From Chloroflexota bacterium (GTDB taxonomy: Bacteria > Chloroflexota > Anaerolineae > UBA7937 > B3-Chlor): a stretch of DNA of 64,000 bases. Under the pieces are notes generated by a model. It was not told where the DNA came from. It did no database searches and worked only from the letters and a program-made list of their open reading frames with translations. The translations under genes were made by a program, and so were the position numbers. The stretch spans positions 1 to 64,000 of the forward strand of contig JAUVXJ010000008.1 in assembly GCA_030603665.1 (NCBI GenBank), in the 5' to 3' direction. Shown one piece after another: positions 17,321-27,400 of the stretch (positions are counted from its first letter, which is position 1; each line of letters starts with the position of its first letter).

Positions 17321-17438
17321 GATGTCACGGCAGGTCCCCTGACAGATGAGCGCCGGTGGACGCGCTGGGGTGGCATTGGGTTAGGGTTCGGTCAACGGGG
17401 GATTCATCTCGTGGCGACGCCTTGCCGATCAGCCCTGC

Positions 17439-17942
17439 TCACTCCCTCAGCCTCACCTCCCACTCGCACCAGAGATCCTCGGGGTGTGGATCGGGGGGAG
17501 CCATCAGACATCGCACCTCTACTCTCTCATCTATCTCCTTGGCGAAGTTGCTGAACTCCCCCAGGTGCATGGCCTTGCAGGAGAACTCACCCCTGCCCGC
17601 TCGGACTCGCGCTGCCTGAGGTGGGCAGTAGGGGACTGTGATGCGGGCTCCCCCTGCGGTTTCTTCGTACTCAAAGCCCGTGATGATGGACCAGGGGAAG
17701 TAGGACAGCGCTTCCAAGACACGAGCGACACCTTGCTTCTCCAGGGGAAACCTCTCTTCGATCTCCCGGGCTGCCAGTCTTCCCATCCTGCTCCAGATGT
17801 CCTCATTCAACTTGACCGCTGCCTCGGTGCCGAAGGTATCCTCCACGGCCAGAAACCAGTAGGCGTCGGTCAGGCGATACTGCCTGAGGAGAAAATCGAG
17901 ATACTCTCGTACGTGATGCTCCTCCATCTCCGAGAAGTTCAT
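17439..17942 (-). CDS. DUF6125-like small protein (ATC-hydrolase-like fold)
   Basis: A 167-residue protein with an N-terminal helical region (VREYLDFLLRQYRLTDAYWF), a middle AAREIEERFPLEKQGVARV, and a Cys-containing C-terminal half: PYCPPQAARVRAGRGEFSC, then VEVRCLMAPPDPHPEDLWC ending in EWEV. The Cys plus HPEDLWCEWE pattern resembles the L-2-amino-thiazoline-4-carboxylate hydrolase-like / DUF6125 proteins, whose reaction in most bacteria is unknown. A GGAGG site sits 5 nt before the ATG. It is 121 nt downstream of the PrsW gene on the same strand. Family call is moderate; no substrate is claimed. Confidence 0.65.
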   Translation of the reverse strand: MNFSEMEEHHVREYLDFLLRQYRLTDAYWFLAVEDTFGTEAAVKLNEDIWSRMGRLAAREIEERFPLEKQGVARVLEALSYFPWSIITGFEYEETAGGARITVPYCPPQAARVRAGRGEFSCKAMHLGEFSNFAKEIDERVEVRCLMAPPDPHPEDLWCEWEVRLRE

Positions 17943-18063
17943 CTATACCTCCAACATGTGATGCAGAGTCGCAGAATGAGGCCAGGATGCTGACACTGAA
18001 AAACGCGTGGAGAATGCCTTTCCGAACGGGAACGTGCCGCGCGCTGGGGACAGAGGGCAGAGT

Positions 18064-19296
18064 CTACGCAACTTCATCGCCAGGCACGACCTCCGGACCA
18101 GCAGGATCCTCCTCTGCCGATGCCCGACCTACCTTGCGTGTCAGGCGTACGGTGAAGATGGTCATGGAGACGGTGAGCAGGATAAGGACGGCCAGACCGC
18201 CGAGAACAATGAGCCCTGCGAAGCTCTGCGCCGCGAGATCATCAGGCCTGCTCATGATCAGCAAGGAGGGCAGGGCCACGGCAACGGCGGCCCCGTTCCA
18301 TAGGGCATGGATCCCAGTGCTGGCACCGAAGGCGGCCAAGAGGCGCCACGGGCGTCTATCTACGAGTGCCCCATGCCAGCCCAAGCCCATCATGCCACTG
18401 GCGATGCAGTGCATTAGGCTGGCCCCCCAGCGCATGACCATCACCGCCCCCCAACCCTCTAGAGCTATGGAACCGTTGAAAAAGCTCTCGCCGATGGCGA
18501 AGCCAGCGCCGCAGGCCACGCCCCACAACAAGGCCTCGGCCTGGCCCCGGAGGCGATATCCGAGCAGGAGTACCCCGAGCCCCTTCAGGAATTCCTCTAT
18601 CAAGGGGGCGAGGATGACGAAGACGACCACGATGATGGTCAGGGCAGCGGGCGAGAGCACCATCTCTGCCAGGTTCACGGGGTCTTCGATCCACGATGGG
18701 TCCTGCAGGCTATTGGATAGGTCCACCAATGTCTCGATACCCCCGGGTGTCAGCACCACCACGACTGCAACCGCGATGACGACGACCAGTATCACTATCA
18801 ACTCTGCTGCCAGGGCTCCCATGGGTGCCAGCAGCGCACCGTAGGAGAGTTCCAGACCGACGGTACGCCGGGATGCGGCCCTGGTGCGCCGTCCCACGAA
18901 AGCCAGGACAGCAAGCGCAGGGCTGGCCGCGGCCAGAATGTGGAGGGGTGGAAAGGCCCACGAGGTGAACCGTGCCGTCGGTAGGAAGAAGAGCATCAAT
19001 TGGCCAGCGATCAGACAGAGAACGAAGAGCGAAACGAATCGCCACGGAGAGGGGGGATGGAATGTCGCCGAAGGGATCCCCCTCAGGGAGTTGCGGCCAA
19101 TGGAGATCAGACCGAAGCCGAAGCTCAGACCTATGACTGCCAGGGCGGCTATGGTCAGGTTGGTGGGCAGCAGGTCGGCCCCACCGTAAACGAAGGGGGT
19201 GAGGATGTAGAGAATAGCGCAACCGGTGCCCCCGGCCAGCAGAAGTGATCCCGCTAGGAGAACGAGGACACGCACAAACCTGAGTCTCTGAGTCAA
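18064..19296 (-). CDS. PrsW-family intramembrane metalloprotease
   Basis: A 410-residue protein with about ten transmembrane segments. The family landmarks are present in order: APLIEEFLKGLGV (the EExxK-type motif, about residue 230), GAGFAIGESFFNG, MHCIASGMMGLG and GIHALWNGAA, which supply the Glu/His residues proposed to bind zinc. PrsW of Bacillus subtilis cleaves the anti-sigma factor RsiW in the membrane; many homologues have no known substrate. The TTG start at 19296 has AAGGAGG ideally spaced and lies one base after the TGA of the ADP-ribosylglycohydrolase gene, so the two are translationally coupled. No transmembrane anti-sigma factor is encoded alongside (the one at 54269 is soluble), so its target is probably elsewhere. 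Confidence 0.88.
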   Translation of the reverse strand: MTQRLRFVRVLVLLAGSLLLAGGTGCAILYILTPFVYGGADLLPTNLTIAALAVIGLSFGFGLISIGRNSLRGIPSATFHPPSPWRFVSLFVLCLIAGQLMLFFLPTARFTSWAFPPLHILAAASPALAVLAFVGRRTRAASRRTVGLELSYGALLAPMGALAAELIVILVVVIAVAVVVVLTPGGIETLVDLSNSLQDPSWIEDPVNLAEMVLSPAALTIIVVVFVILAPLIEEFLKGLGVLLLGYRLRGQAEALLWGVACGAGFAIGESFFNGSIALEGWGAVMVMRWGASLMHCIASGMMGLGWHGALVDRRPWRLLAAFGASTGIHALWNGAAVAVALPSLLIMSRPDDLAAQSFAGLIVLGGLAVLILLTVSMTIFTVRLTRKVGRASAEEDPAGPEVVPGDEVA

Positions 19297-19297
19297 G

Positions 19298-20230
19298 TCA
19301 AACCTCCTTCTTGGATCTTGCCATGTAGAAGATGGCGCGGCTCAGCCGTTGCAGCCTCTCGCTGTCCTCCACCTGCTCTACCAGATGCGCTGGAAGGTTA
19401 CCAACGCCGTTGTAGGCGCCGCTGATCGCCCCAGCGACTGCGGCGGTGGTGTCGGTGTCGCCCCCACCCATGATTGCTGTAGACACAGTAGTCACGAAGT
19501 CGGCAGGCGTCCTCAAGAAGCAGTACAGCGCGCTGGCCACAGTCTCCACCACATAGCCGCTGGTCCCTAGCGTTGCCAGGGCTTCCGCGGTGGGGGTGTT
19601 GGAGGAGAGCAAGCCCTGGGCCTTGAACAGGTTGCGGGCCACCTCGGACTCGCCCACGAAGTCTGCCGAATCAGCCAGAAGTGTTTCCTCATCCAGGTCA
19701 CCGGTGACCAAGCGCGCGATGACGTAAGCCACCGCTGTGGCACCAGCGACGGCCTCGGGATTGTTGTGGGTGATGATGCTGGTGCTCCAGCAGTCCTTGC
19801 GCAGGCGCTCCAGATCTTGACAGTCAAGGAGTCCGACTGGCGCGATGCGCATCGCCGTTCCGTTTCCCGCGGCCCACTTGCCGCTACTCCCGCTGTCTCG
19901 CCAAGAGACACGGCTCTTGAGCCTCAGAATGCTCTCCAGGCAAGTGTTGCCGATCCCTCGCAGGTCGCCAGTGTCGAACCATGCGACGAAACGGTCTGCG
20001 ACGTCCTGGGGATCGATGTGGCCCCTCTCCACCATGCTTTCGGAGATGCACAGCATCATCTTGGTGTCGTCGGTGTACTGGCCAGCGGCCAAGTCTGGGG
20101 ACGGCAAGAACTCCACTACTCGAGCGTGGCGGGCGCTGATAGACCCAGAACTCATGAATTCGAAGGGCATCCCCAGCGCGTCTCCGAGGGCCTGGCCCAC
20201 CAGGCACCCGGCGAATCCGTCCTCATTCAT
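19298..20230 (-). CDS. ADP-ribosylglycohydrolase (DraG/ARH family)
   Basis: A 310-residue protein. GCLVGQALGDALGMPFE (about 9-25), GQYTDDTKMMLC (about 51-62) and MGGGDTDTTAAVAGAISGAY (about 255-275) are the conserved segments of the all-helical ARH family, the two DDT/DTD clusters coordinating the two Mg2+ ions. Such enzymes remove ADP-ribose from proteins or DNA bases, or hydrolyse O-acetyl-ADP-ribose. No partner ADP-ribosyltransferase is visible nearby. It is followed with one base of spacing by prsW and preceded 37 nt upstream by the Fe-S nuclease gene. In this context (nuclease, exonuclease-helicase) a role in reversing nucleic-acid or repair-protein ADP-ribosylation is conceivable, but that is inference. 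Confidence 0.9.
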   Translation of the reverse strand: MNEDGFAGCLVGQALGDALGMPFEFMSSGSISARHARVVEFLPSPDLAAGQYTDDTKMMLCISESMVERGHIDPQDVADRFVAWFDTGDLRGIGNTCLESILRLKSRVSWRDSGSSGKWAAGNGTAMRIAPVGLLDCQDLERLRKDCWSTSIITHNNPEAVAGATAVAYVIARLVTGDLDEETLLADSADFVGESEVARNLFKAQGLLSSNTPTAEALATLGTSGYVVETVASALYCFLRTPADFVTTVSTAIMGGGDTDTTAAVAGAISGAYNGVGNLPAHLVEQVEDSERLQRLSRAIFYMARSKKEV

Positions 20231-20267
20231 CGCTCGTCAACCCTACCGTCATTCATTCTCACGATGA

Positions 20268-21191
20268 TCAAGCCCGCTCACAGGCTCGCCGGAATCTGCA
20301 GCCCATGCAGGCCACCAGATTGTCGGTCATGGGGAAGTCCCGGATGAGGGCGATGTTGCGAACCCGATCATGCAGGAGCGCCTGCATCTTGCGGATACTG
20401 CTTTCCACGTGCTTGCGGGCCTCCTCGAGGACCCATTCCTTGAGTGGATAGACGTGCTCTTCGCCCAGGCGCAGGTTCTCCTCCACGGCAAGCAGGCTCT
20501 GGGGCGACGCACCGTAGGTCTGGACTGCGTAGATGCCGTAGATTGCCAGCTGCAGCCTGGTCGCCTCGCTGAAAGCAGATCCCCCAGTCTTCCAATCCAC
20601 GATCATCAGCGAGTCATCCTTACTGCGCACGATGACGTCAGGGCTAACCCAGACCTTGCACCCACACAGGGGAACGCTCTCCAGCTTCTCTACCTCGACG
20701 ACACTGTTTGGCCCGAGGTGGAGCATCTTCTGATAGCTGCTCGTGCCGTACAATCTCTTGATGCAGCCTCCTACAGAGATCATCGTTTCCTGGAGAGACT
20801 CGTTGGTCACGGGTAGGTCGTAGTAGTGTTCCAGCAAGCCGCACATGCGATTGGGTCGCCGGCGGAAACGGCCGGTGCGCGACTCCTCGAAGTCGCGCTG
20901 CATGCGCTGCCCGGCCGAGACCAGGGCCAAATCGACGGGCAGCGGTTGGCCCTCACCAAGTGCCTGGACCGCTTGTCTCACCACATCATGCACCACGGCC
21001 CCGGTCCACATGGGGACAGACTGCAGGTTCTTCATGACGTACAGTTCTCTGACGTCCGAGGGTGCGTCGTGACGCCAACCGTTCCAGGAGCCGTAGTAAT
21101 GGTAGTAGTACGCGCGCAGGCAGGTGTTGAAGACGCCATCTCGGGATTTCGACCACGAGAACTCGTTCTGTAGCTCACGCTGTCCTGGCAT
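20268..21191 (-). CDS. PD-(D/E)XK nuclease with Cas4/RecB-like Fe-S cysteines
   Basis: A 307-residue protein. MWTGAVVHDVVRQAVQ supplies the motif-I His, SPDVIVRSKDDSLMIVDWKTG contains the catalytic D-x(n)-DWK core (PDDEXK_1 type), and RLQLAIYGIYAV is the QxxxY-like motif typical of RecB/Cas4 nucleases. One Cys near the N-terminus (FNTCLRAYYY, Cys24) and three at the C-terminus (ACMGCRFRRAC) have the 1+3 spacing of the 4Fe-4S cluster in AddB and Cas4. It is therefore a probable DNA exonuclease with a cluster that staples the ends of the domain. It lies 63 nt downstream of the DinG-like gene on the same strand, so the two may process DNA together. No cas genes or CRISPR array are present here. 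Confidence 0.87.
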   Translation of the reverse strand: MPGQRELQNEFSWSKSRDGVFNTCLRAYYYHYYGSWNGWRHDAPSDVRELYVMKNLQSVPMWTGAVVHDVVRQAVQALGEGQPLPVDLALVSAGQRMQRDFEESRTGRFRRRPNRMCGLLEHYYDLPVTNESLQETMISVGGCIKRLYGTSSYQKMLHLGPNSVVEVEKLESVPLCGCKVWVSPDVIVRSKDDSLMIVDWKTGGSAFSEATRLQLAIYGIYAVQTYGASPQSLLAVEENLRLGEEHVYPLKEWVLEEARKHVESSIRKMQALLHDRVRNIALIRDFPMTDNLVACMGCRFRRACERA

Positions 21192-21254
21192 GGGCGAGGG
21201 TCCTTTGCTACCGGTCTCGCGAGCCTTGAGTGGTGGACGTCCCGCCGGGTCAGC

Positions 21255-24104
21255 TCAGAGGCCGAGCGCGTCTTGATGGATTGGCTCTCTTGCGATCCAT
21301 TGAGCTGCCATCTGCGGCAGGTCGTCGATGGAGCCCTGACGAACAGTGCACCTGGGTATAGACTCCAGGAACGCTGGCCCATAGAACTTGGTCAGCACGC
21401 GCTTGTCCAGGATCACCACCACTCCTCGATCGGTCTTGCTCCTGATGAGGCGACCGAAACCCTGGCGAAAGCGCAGCACCGCCTGCGGTACCGCATACTC
21501 GTTGAAGGGGTCGTCAAGGGTCTCGCTGCGTGCCGCAAAGACGGGGTCATCCGGGACTGGAAACGGCAGCCGGGCGATGACCAGACAACTCAAGGCCTCG
21601 CCGACGACATCTATGCCCTCCCAGTAACTGCGCGTGCCCAGGATGACGGTCTCGGGGTTGGTCCTCAGACCGTTGAGCAGGTTGTGGCGAGAACCGTCGA
21701 GGCCCTGGCCCAGCACCGCAATCCCCTCTTCCCCCAGGGGCTCGCTTATGGCGCGGTATACAGACCTCAGCTGGCTGTGGGAGGTGAACAGAACGATGGT
21801 CCGGCCTCTGGTGGCCAGACCCAACTTGGAGAGCGCCTGCTCCACAGTTCGCTGATAGTAGGATTGTCCTGGTTCGGGGATGTCGGTGGGTATGTAGAGC
21901 AGCGTGGAGTTCTCGAAATCGAAGGGAGAGCCGATGACCAGCTCATCTGCTGACCATAGACCAAGCCGCTCCCTGAGGTAATCGAAGTCATCGCCCGTGG
22001 TCAAGGTGGCGGAGGTGAGGATCAGGCACTCCTTGTCCGCATAGAGGCGGCTCTCCAGCTCCCCTCCCACGTGTAGCGGGGCCGCGTTGAGCGTGACGTA
22101 CCTGTCCTCAGCCCCTACTGAAGCCCAGTAGATGCCTTCATCTTGAGGCTGCGCGATGATGGCATTCATCTCCTGCACCAACTGCTTGACCTGGCTCAGC
22201 TTGCCCAACAGCTCCTGCATCAGGTCTTCGTACTCGAGGATTCCAGAGTCCTCCAGCCCCGACAGACCTCCGTGGAGATACTCCAGCCGGTCCGCTACCG
22301 CCTTCAGCGCCATGGATAGCTCTTCCCAGGCCATCTCGATGTCGGACCACGCCGGTTGTATCCTCAGACCGCTGGTCAGGCGGATGCGCTGATCGTACTG
22401 GGTGCCCTGCTTCACATACTCGTCCAGGAAGACCGACAGGGAGCTGAAGAAGTTGTGTGCCTTGCGCCTGGCTGCCTGGACGTCTTCCATCGAGTCAGCC
22501 AGGTAGTCGTGGAGCTCCTTTCGGACGTTGGATGGAATGCCGCTTCCCCGCAGGTGGCCGGGCAATTGGGCGAGGAGCCCGTATTCCTTGCCGCTTCTGG
22601 TCTGTGCCAGGGCGCTCAGCACATTCAGCATCCGCCCCTGGTCCACACGGAAGCTCAGTTGATTGGTGGCCACGTCCTCCAGATGGTGAGCCTCGTCGAT
22701 GATCAGATGCTGGTAGCGGGGCAGGATGCGGTTCTCGGTGAGCATGTCCGAGAGGAGGAGGGAGTGATTGACCACGATGAGGTGCACTTCCTCGGCGTGG
22801 CGGCGTGCCCTGTAGAAGAAGCAGCTGCCGATGTGGGAGCAGAACTCGGGGTTGCAGGACTCGTCCTCGGCGGACAATCTGGCCCAGATGAGGCTCTCTT
22901 CACGTAGCAGGTTCAGCTCCGCTCGATCGCCGGTGGTGGTGCCTGGCAGCCAGACGAGGATCTTGGCCAGGACTCGTATCTCGTCCACGGTGAGGTCTGG
23001 CTTGCGGCGCAGGCCTGCAAGACGACGCAGGCACAGGTAGTTGCTGCGCCCTTTGAGCAGAGTGGCCCGGACTTCGAAAGTGAGCAAGCGCTGAAGGTCG
23101 GGGATGTCCTTGAAGAAGAGCTGGTCCTGAAGGTTGATGGTGTTGGTGGAGATGACCACGTGCCGTCCGTTGGCCACAGAGTAGCAGGCCGCGGGGAGCA
23201 GATAGGCCAGGGACTTTCCGGTACCCGTGCCGGCCTCGACGAGCACGTGTGCGCTCTCGTTGAAGGCCTGGCTGACCTGCTGCATCATCTGCACCTGTTG
23301 GGGGCGGTGCTCGTACCCCGAGAACTCCCGGGCAATTTGGCCGCCTTCCTCGAACATGGCGGTGAGCGAGTTCACGTCGAGGGGCTCTGGCTCCAGGGCT
23401 GGTTCGAGGGGTACCCTCTCGGCAGCGGGGGCAAAGATGGGGCCGGAGACCTCCTCACCCAGGGCGCCCTTGGCCGCCAGTTGCTCCCTTATCGAACCCG
23501 TGAAGGAGGTGCGCGCCTTCTCGCGCTCCAAATCCAGGAATAGCTGGCGCAGCGGCCAGTCGCTTCTCTTGGCCACCCTGTTGATCTCTTGAATGGTGTC
23601 GACGTCCAGGCGCTCGGCCCGCTTTATGAGGGCCAGGAGGAGCTTCCTTGTCGTCTGGGCGTCGTTGAGGGCGCGGTGCGCTCCGTCGGCCGGGATACCG
23701 AGTTCCTCAGCCAGCCGGCTGAGGCTGTAGCGCGCAGCATGGGGCATCATGATGCCGGCCAGTTCGAAGGTGTCAACCGCCTGGTTGGCAAGGAGCAGGC
23801 CGTGCCGGCGCAGGAACGCGAGGTCGAAGCGGATGTTGTGGCCCACGAGGGGATAGTCGTTGATGAATCTGGCCACGCGCTCGACGGCCGTGGACACAGA
23901 GGGAGCTCCCTCGGTTTCCTCCTGGCGGATGCCGGTCAGCCGCTCGATGCGGTAGGGGATGGGGCGATCCGGTTTGACCAGGGTGGTCCAGGTGTCCAGG
24001 ACCTCTTCGCCCCGGAACTTGACCACCCCCACCTCGATGATGGCGTCCCGGTCGCGGTCCAGGCCGGTGGTTTCGAGATCCAGGGATACGTATATGCGAG
24101 CCAT
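21255..24104 (-). CDS. dinG: DinG-family helicase fused to a DEDDh 3'-5' exonuclease
   Basis: A 949-residue protein. The N-terminal DnaQ-like exonuclease (about 1-180) has SLDLETTGLD (motif I), GHNIRFDLAFL (motif II) and AHRALNDAQTT (motif III with the catalytic His). The C-terminal XPD/DinG-type helicase has VEAGTGTGKSLAYLLPA (Walker A), LIIDEAHHLED (DEAH box), and RFRQGFGRLIRSKTDRGVV (motif VI). Four Cys (CLRRL, CNPEFC, CFFY) between motifs I and II could hold an Fe-S cluster. This fusion occurs in Firmicutes and Chloroflexota and acts on DNA overhangs or R-loops. I use the ATG at 24104 just before ARIYVSLDLE; a longer open frame upstream has no domain support, and a TATAAT box 7 nt before this ATG implies a leaderless mRNA. 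Confidence 0.92.
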   Translation of the reverse strand: MARIYVSLDLETTGLDRDRDAIIEVGVVKFRGEEVLDTWTTLVKPDRPIPYRIERLTGIRQEETEGAPSVSTAVERVARFINDYPLVGHNIRFDLAFLRRHGLLLANQAVDTFELAGIMMPHAARYSLSRLAEELGIPADGAHRALNDAQTTRKLLLALIKRAERLDVDTIQEINRVAKRSDWPLRQLFLDLEREKARTSFTGSIREQLAAKGALGEEVSGPIFAPAAERVPLEPALEPEPLDVNSLTAMFEEGGQIAREFSGYEHRPQQVQMMQQVSQAFNESAHVLVEAGTGTGKSLAYLLPAACYSVANGRHVVISTNTINLQDQLFFKDIPDLQRLLTFEVRATLLKGRSNYLCLRRLAGLRRKPDLTVDEIRVLAKILVWLPGTTTGDRAELNLLREESLIWARLSAEDESCNPEFCSHIGSCFFYRARRHAEEVHLIVVNHSLLLSDMLTENRILPRYQHLIIDEAHHLEDVATNQLSFRVDQGRMLNVLSALAQTRSGKEYGLLAQLPGHLRGSGIPSNVRKELHDYLADSMEDVQAARRKAHNFFSSLSVFLDEYVKQGTQYDQRIRLTSGLRIQPAWSDIEMAWEELSMALKAVADRLEYLHGGLSGLEDSGILEYEDLMQELLGKLSQVKQLVQEMNAIIAQPQDEGIYWASVGAEDRYVTLNAAPLHVGGELESRLYADKECLILTSATLTTGDDFDYLRERLGLWSADELVIGSPFDFENSTLLYIPTDIPEPGQSYYQRTVEQALSKLGLATRGRTIVLFTSHSQLRSVYRAISEPLGEEGIAVLGQGLDGSRHNLLNGLRTNPETVILGTRSYWEGIDVVGEALSCLVIARLPFPVPDDPVFAARSETLDDPFNEYAVPQAVLRFRQGFGRLIRSKTDRGVVVILDKRVLTKFYGPAFLESIPRCTVRQGSIDDLPQMAAQWIAREPIHQDALGL

Positions 24105-24111
24105 GGATCGG

Positions 24112-24139
24112 ATTATACTACAGGCGGCGAGCATGTGAA
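24112..24139 (-). promoter_or_regulatory. Promoter of dinG, leaderless
   Basis: On the minus strand TTCACA and TATAAT (24117 to 24112) are 16 nt apart, and the ATG at 24104 starts 7 nt after the -10 box. No ribosome-binding site is present. Confidence 0.6.
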
Positions 24140-24162
24140 AACGGTCTTGTGTGGAAGGTAGG

Positions 24163-24216
24163 GTTCGTAGTGCGCGCTTTAGCGCGCTGTGAGGAAGTGA
24201 GGCCCTCACTACGAAC
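24163..24216. repeat. 54-bp palindromic element with 10-bp perfect terminal inverted repeats
   Basis: GTTCGTAGTG (24163-24172) is the exact reverse complement of CACTACGAAC (24207-24216). Inside lie a hairpin GCGCGC-TTTA-GCGCGC and a palindrome around GAGGCCCTC. It is MITE- or REP-like and sits in the divergent intergenic region between dinG and the NACHT gene. Related partial copies (AGTxCGCGCTTCAGxGCG) follow the two FGE genes at about 27590-27608 and 30313-30358. Confidence 0.65.
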
Positions 24217-24320
24217 GTATGACACAGAAGCATCCTGAGCCGCGCCCTGAGCCTGTGGAAGGGTAGCTGCCGAACAGCGTATCGAAGGGTACCGGCGAGG
24301 AGCAGTTCGTTCAACTATGG

Positions 24321-24349
24321 TTGCCGTTGGCGACGAGGTGTGATACAAT
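24321..24349 (+). promoter_or_regulatory. Promoter of the NACHT-FGE gene
   Basis: TTGCCG (24321-24326) and TACAAT (24344-24349), 17 nt apart, with TGA just before the -10 giving an extended box. The 5' UTR would be about 80 nt to the ATG at 24437. Confidence 0.55.
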
Positions 24350-24436
24350 CTCGTTGACACAACAGAGGCGGCGCTGGATCACACGATGCGGCGAGCGAGG
24401 TCACGATAGGCGCACGTGAGGGAGGAGGGCGACCTG

Positions 24437-27400
24437 ATGGGCTTCAATCTGGAGCGTTGGAAGGAACAGCTACGTGAGCCGATCCGGCACTTCTCTGCAG
24501 ATCCCAAAGGCTCTGTGAAGCGTGCGGGTGCGCAAACTCTATTTGGCTACCTGGCGACCATGACGCTGTTTCCCCTGGCCGTGGCGGCGGCCGAGGGAGA
24601 GCTCATCCCTGTCGTCGCCGCGCTGGGCAGTATCGCCGGGATCGTGGGGGCCAACCTCGTTGCCAACAAGGTCCAGCGTTGGAAGGACGAGGCCACGGCC
24701 ATAGAAGAACTGGAGAGGGAGCTACCCGAATCCCCTGAGCTGCGTCAGGCGCTCGACCAGATACTGAGCAAGCTTGGGGTCATAGAGGACGCTCAACGAG
24801 AGATGGAGGAAGACGAGCGACGCTCGTTCGCTTCACAGTTGGACAGGGAGGTACAGCCCTATCAGGCGGACCTGCCCCGCGTGTACGCCACGCTCACAGG
24901 GGTGACCGACTCTCTCGTCGTCTTCTCTGAGGGCGATACGTACGTCAACTACGTCAAGCTCATCGTCAACCAGCTTGCCTCTGCCAAACTGTCTGAGGCC
25001 GAGCTGCGGGAGGCCACTAACCGCTACCTCCAGTACCTCGTAGACCGCTACCAGTACCTGGATCTCAAGGGCATGGGCATCTCAGAGCGCGTCCCCCTGC
25101 GCCTTCCACTGCTGGAGATGTATGTGCCTCTCCAGGCTCGCCTGGAGGTGCCCGGAGGGGAGACCTGGCCTGAAGAACTCCGCGTCGCAGGCCGCAGGCT
25201 GCGCGGTCGTGAGGACGAAGAAGAGATACAGCGCCTCGGCGAACCGCGACCGGTGCTGGACCTGCTGCGCGAGAACGATGCGCTAATCATCCTGGGCGAT
25301 CCTGGCTCGGGGAAGACCACCTTCCTCAAGTGCCTGGCCCTCAAGCTGGCCCGCGGTGAAGCAGACCAACTGGGCTTGGGCCCGCCCCTTCCGGTCCTCC
25401 TGCCCTTGTCCGCATACGCCACTGCCCTGGCCGAAGAGGACGTGAGGTTGGACGATTTCATCGCCGACTATCTATGTGCACAGATGCCCGGCCTGCCCAT
25501 AGACGAGATGCTGGCCGCGGCCCTGGAGCAGGGCCGTGCTCTGGTGCTGCTGGACGGCCTGGACGAGGTGAGAGAGCTGGGCCTGCGCAACACGGTCGTG
25601 GATCGAGTAATGGACTTCTACAGCTATCACCGCCGTGCGGGCAACAAGTTCGCCCTCACCAGCCGCATTGTTGGCTACCGGGAGGTGAGGCCCACGGCCG
25701 AGGGGCTGGTGGAGTGCACCCTGGTGGACTTCGGAGACGAGGAGATCGAGGCCTTCGTGGACAAATGGACGGCGGCCATCGAGCGGGCGGCCCGGGGGGA
25801 GACGGACTTCGCCGAGGAGGAGGCGAAGAGAGAAAGAGGGGAGTTGCTGGATGCCATAGGGCGCAACCCTGGGGTGAGGGGTCTGGCTGCCAACCCGTTG
25901 TTGCTCACCATCCTGGCCCTGATGAAGCGCCAGGGTGTGAGTCTGCCCGAGCGGCGGGTGCAGCTGTACGACCAGTACGTGAGGACGTTGCTCTCATCGT
26001 GGAACCTGGCCCGCGGTCTGGGGCGGCCGCCCACGCGGGACTTGGACGTGGTCCAGACGGTGCGTATTCTGGCCCCGCTGGCCCTGTGGATGCACGAGAA
26101 GAGCCCGGGCGTGGGGCTGGTCAGGCAAGAGGAGCTGAAGCGGGAGCTGGCCAGGATCTACACGCAGCAGGGAGAGGAAGATGCCGAGCGGGCGGTGGAG
26201 CAGTTCCTGGAGGAGGTACGCGAGTATGCTGGCCTGCTGCTGGAGCGGGGCGCTGGGCAGTATGGGTTCATACACCTGACCTTTGAGGAGTACCTGGCTG
26301 CGGTTGGTCTGGCACGCCTTGGACAGGGGAATATCGAGCCTGTGGCGGACGTGCTGGCAGAACACGTGGGCGACCCCGCCTGGCGGGAGGTGGCCTTGCT
26401 GACCGTTGGCTACCTCGGGATAGTCCAGCAATGGGAGGAGGTGGCCAGCGACGTGGTGGGAGAGTTGCTGGAGCGCCAGCCTGGGGAACCTGGTCAAGCA
26501 GCCGTGCTTTTGGGCGACGCGGTGGTGGATGCCTCCCCTGGTGGGGTAACCGTGGCCTGCAAGGACAGAATGGTGGGAGTCCTGTTGGAGACCTTGAGGG
26601 ACGATAGAGTCAAGGCGCCTCTGCGGGCTGCGGCAGGCAGGTCCCTGGCCAGGCTGGGCGATCCGCGGGCCGAGGTGGTGACGCTGGAGGGCATGCAGTT
26701 CTGCTACGTGCCGCCGGGGCCTTTCTGGATGGGGAGCGGAAATGACGACGACATGGCGTACGAGGATGAGAAGCCCGCGCGCCGGGTTGATGTCCCGTAT
26801 GGCTACTGGATGGCGCGGTACCCGGTGACCAATGCCCAGTTCCGCCTCTTCACGGAAGACCCGGAGGGGTATCAGGCCGACACTTGGTGGACGAAGGCTG
26901 GCTTGGGGTGGCGAAAAAGGGAAGGTGGTCCTCAGGACTATGGAGAGCCCTGGAACCTGGCCAACCATCCTGTGGTGGGGGTCAACTGGTATGAGGCGGC
27001 GGCCTTCGCCGCGTGGCTGGAGTGGATGCTGCGGCAGTCCGGCCTGTTGCCAGAGGGCCGGGTGGCTCGCCTGCCTACGGAGGCTGAGTGGGAGAAGGCG
27101 GCTCGCTGCGGCCTGGAAATCCCGGCCACGCCCATGGTCCTGGCCTTGCACGATGGCGTGGGCCAGGCCGCCGACTGGGAAAGAGTGGAGAATCCCAGCC
27201 GTCAGCGGCGCTACCCGTGGGGGCAGGAGCCGGATCCGGAGCGGGCGCATTACGGCGACACCGGGATCGGGAGCACCAGCGCCGTGGGGTGCTTTGGCCG
27301 GGGCCGAAGCCCATATGAGGTGGAGGAACTGAGCGGGAACGTCTTTGAGTGGTGCGCCACCAAGTGGGAGGACAGCTACGAGGACTACCAGGGCGACAAT

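Noticed and set aside
19766..20347. 193-codon plus-strand frame opposite the ADP-ribosylglycohydrolase gene
   Set aside because: Antisense shadow of a clear ARH-family gene.
24105..24314. 70-residue N-terminal extension of DinG
   Set aside because: It would run through the palindromic repeat and the -10 box; the exonuclease domain begins right after the ATG at 24104.
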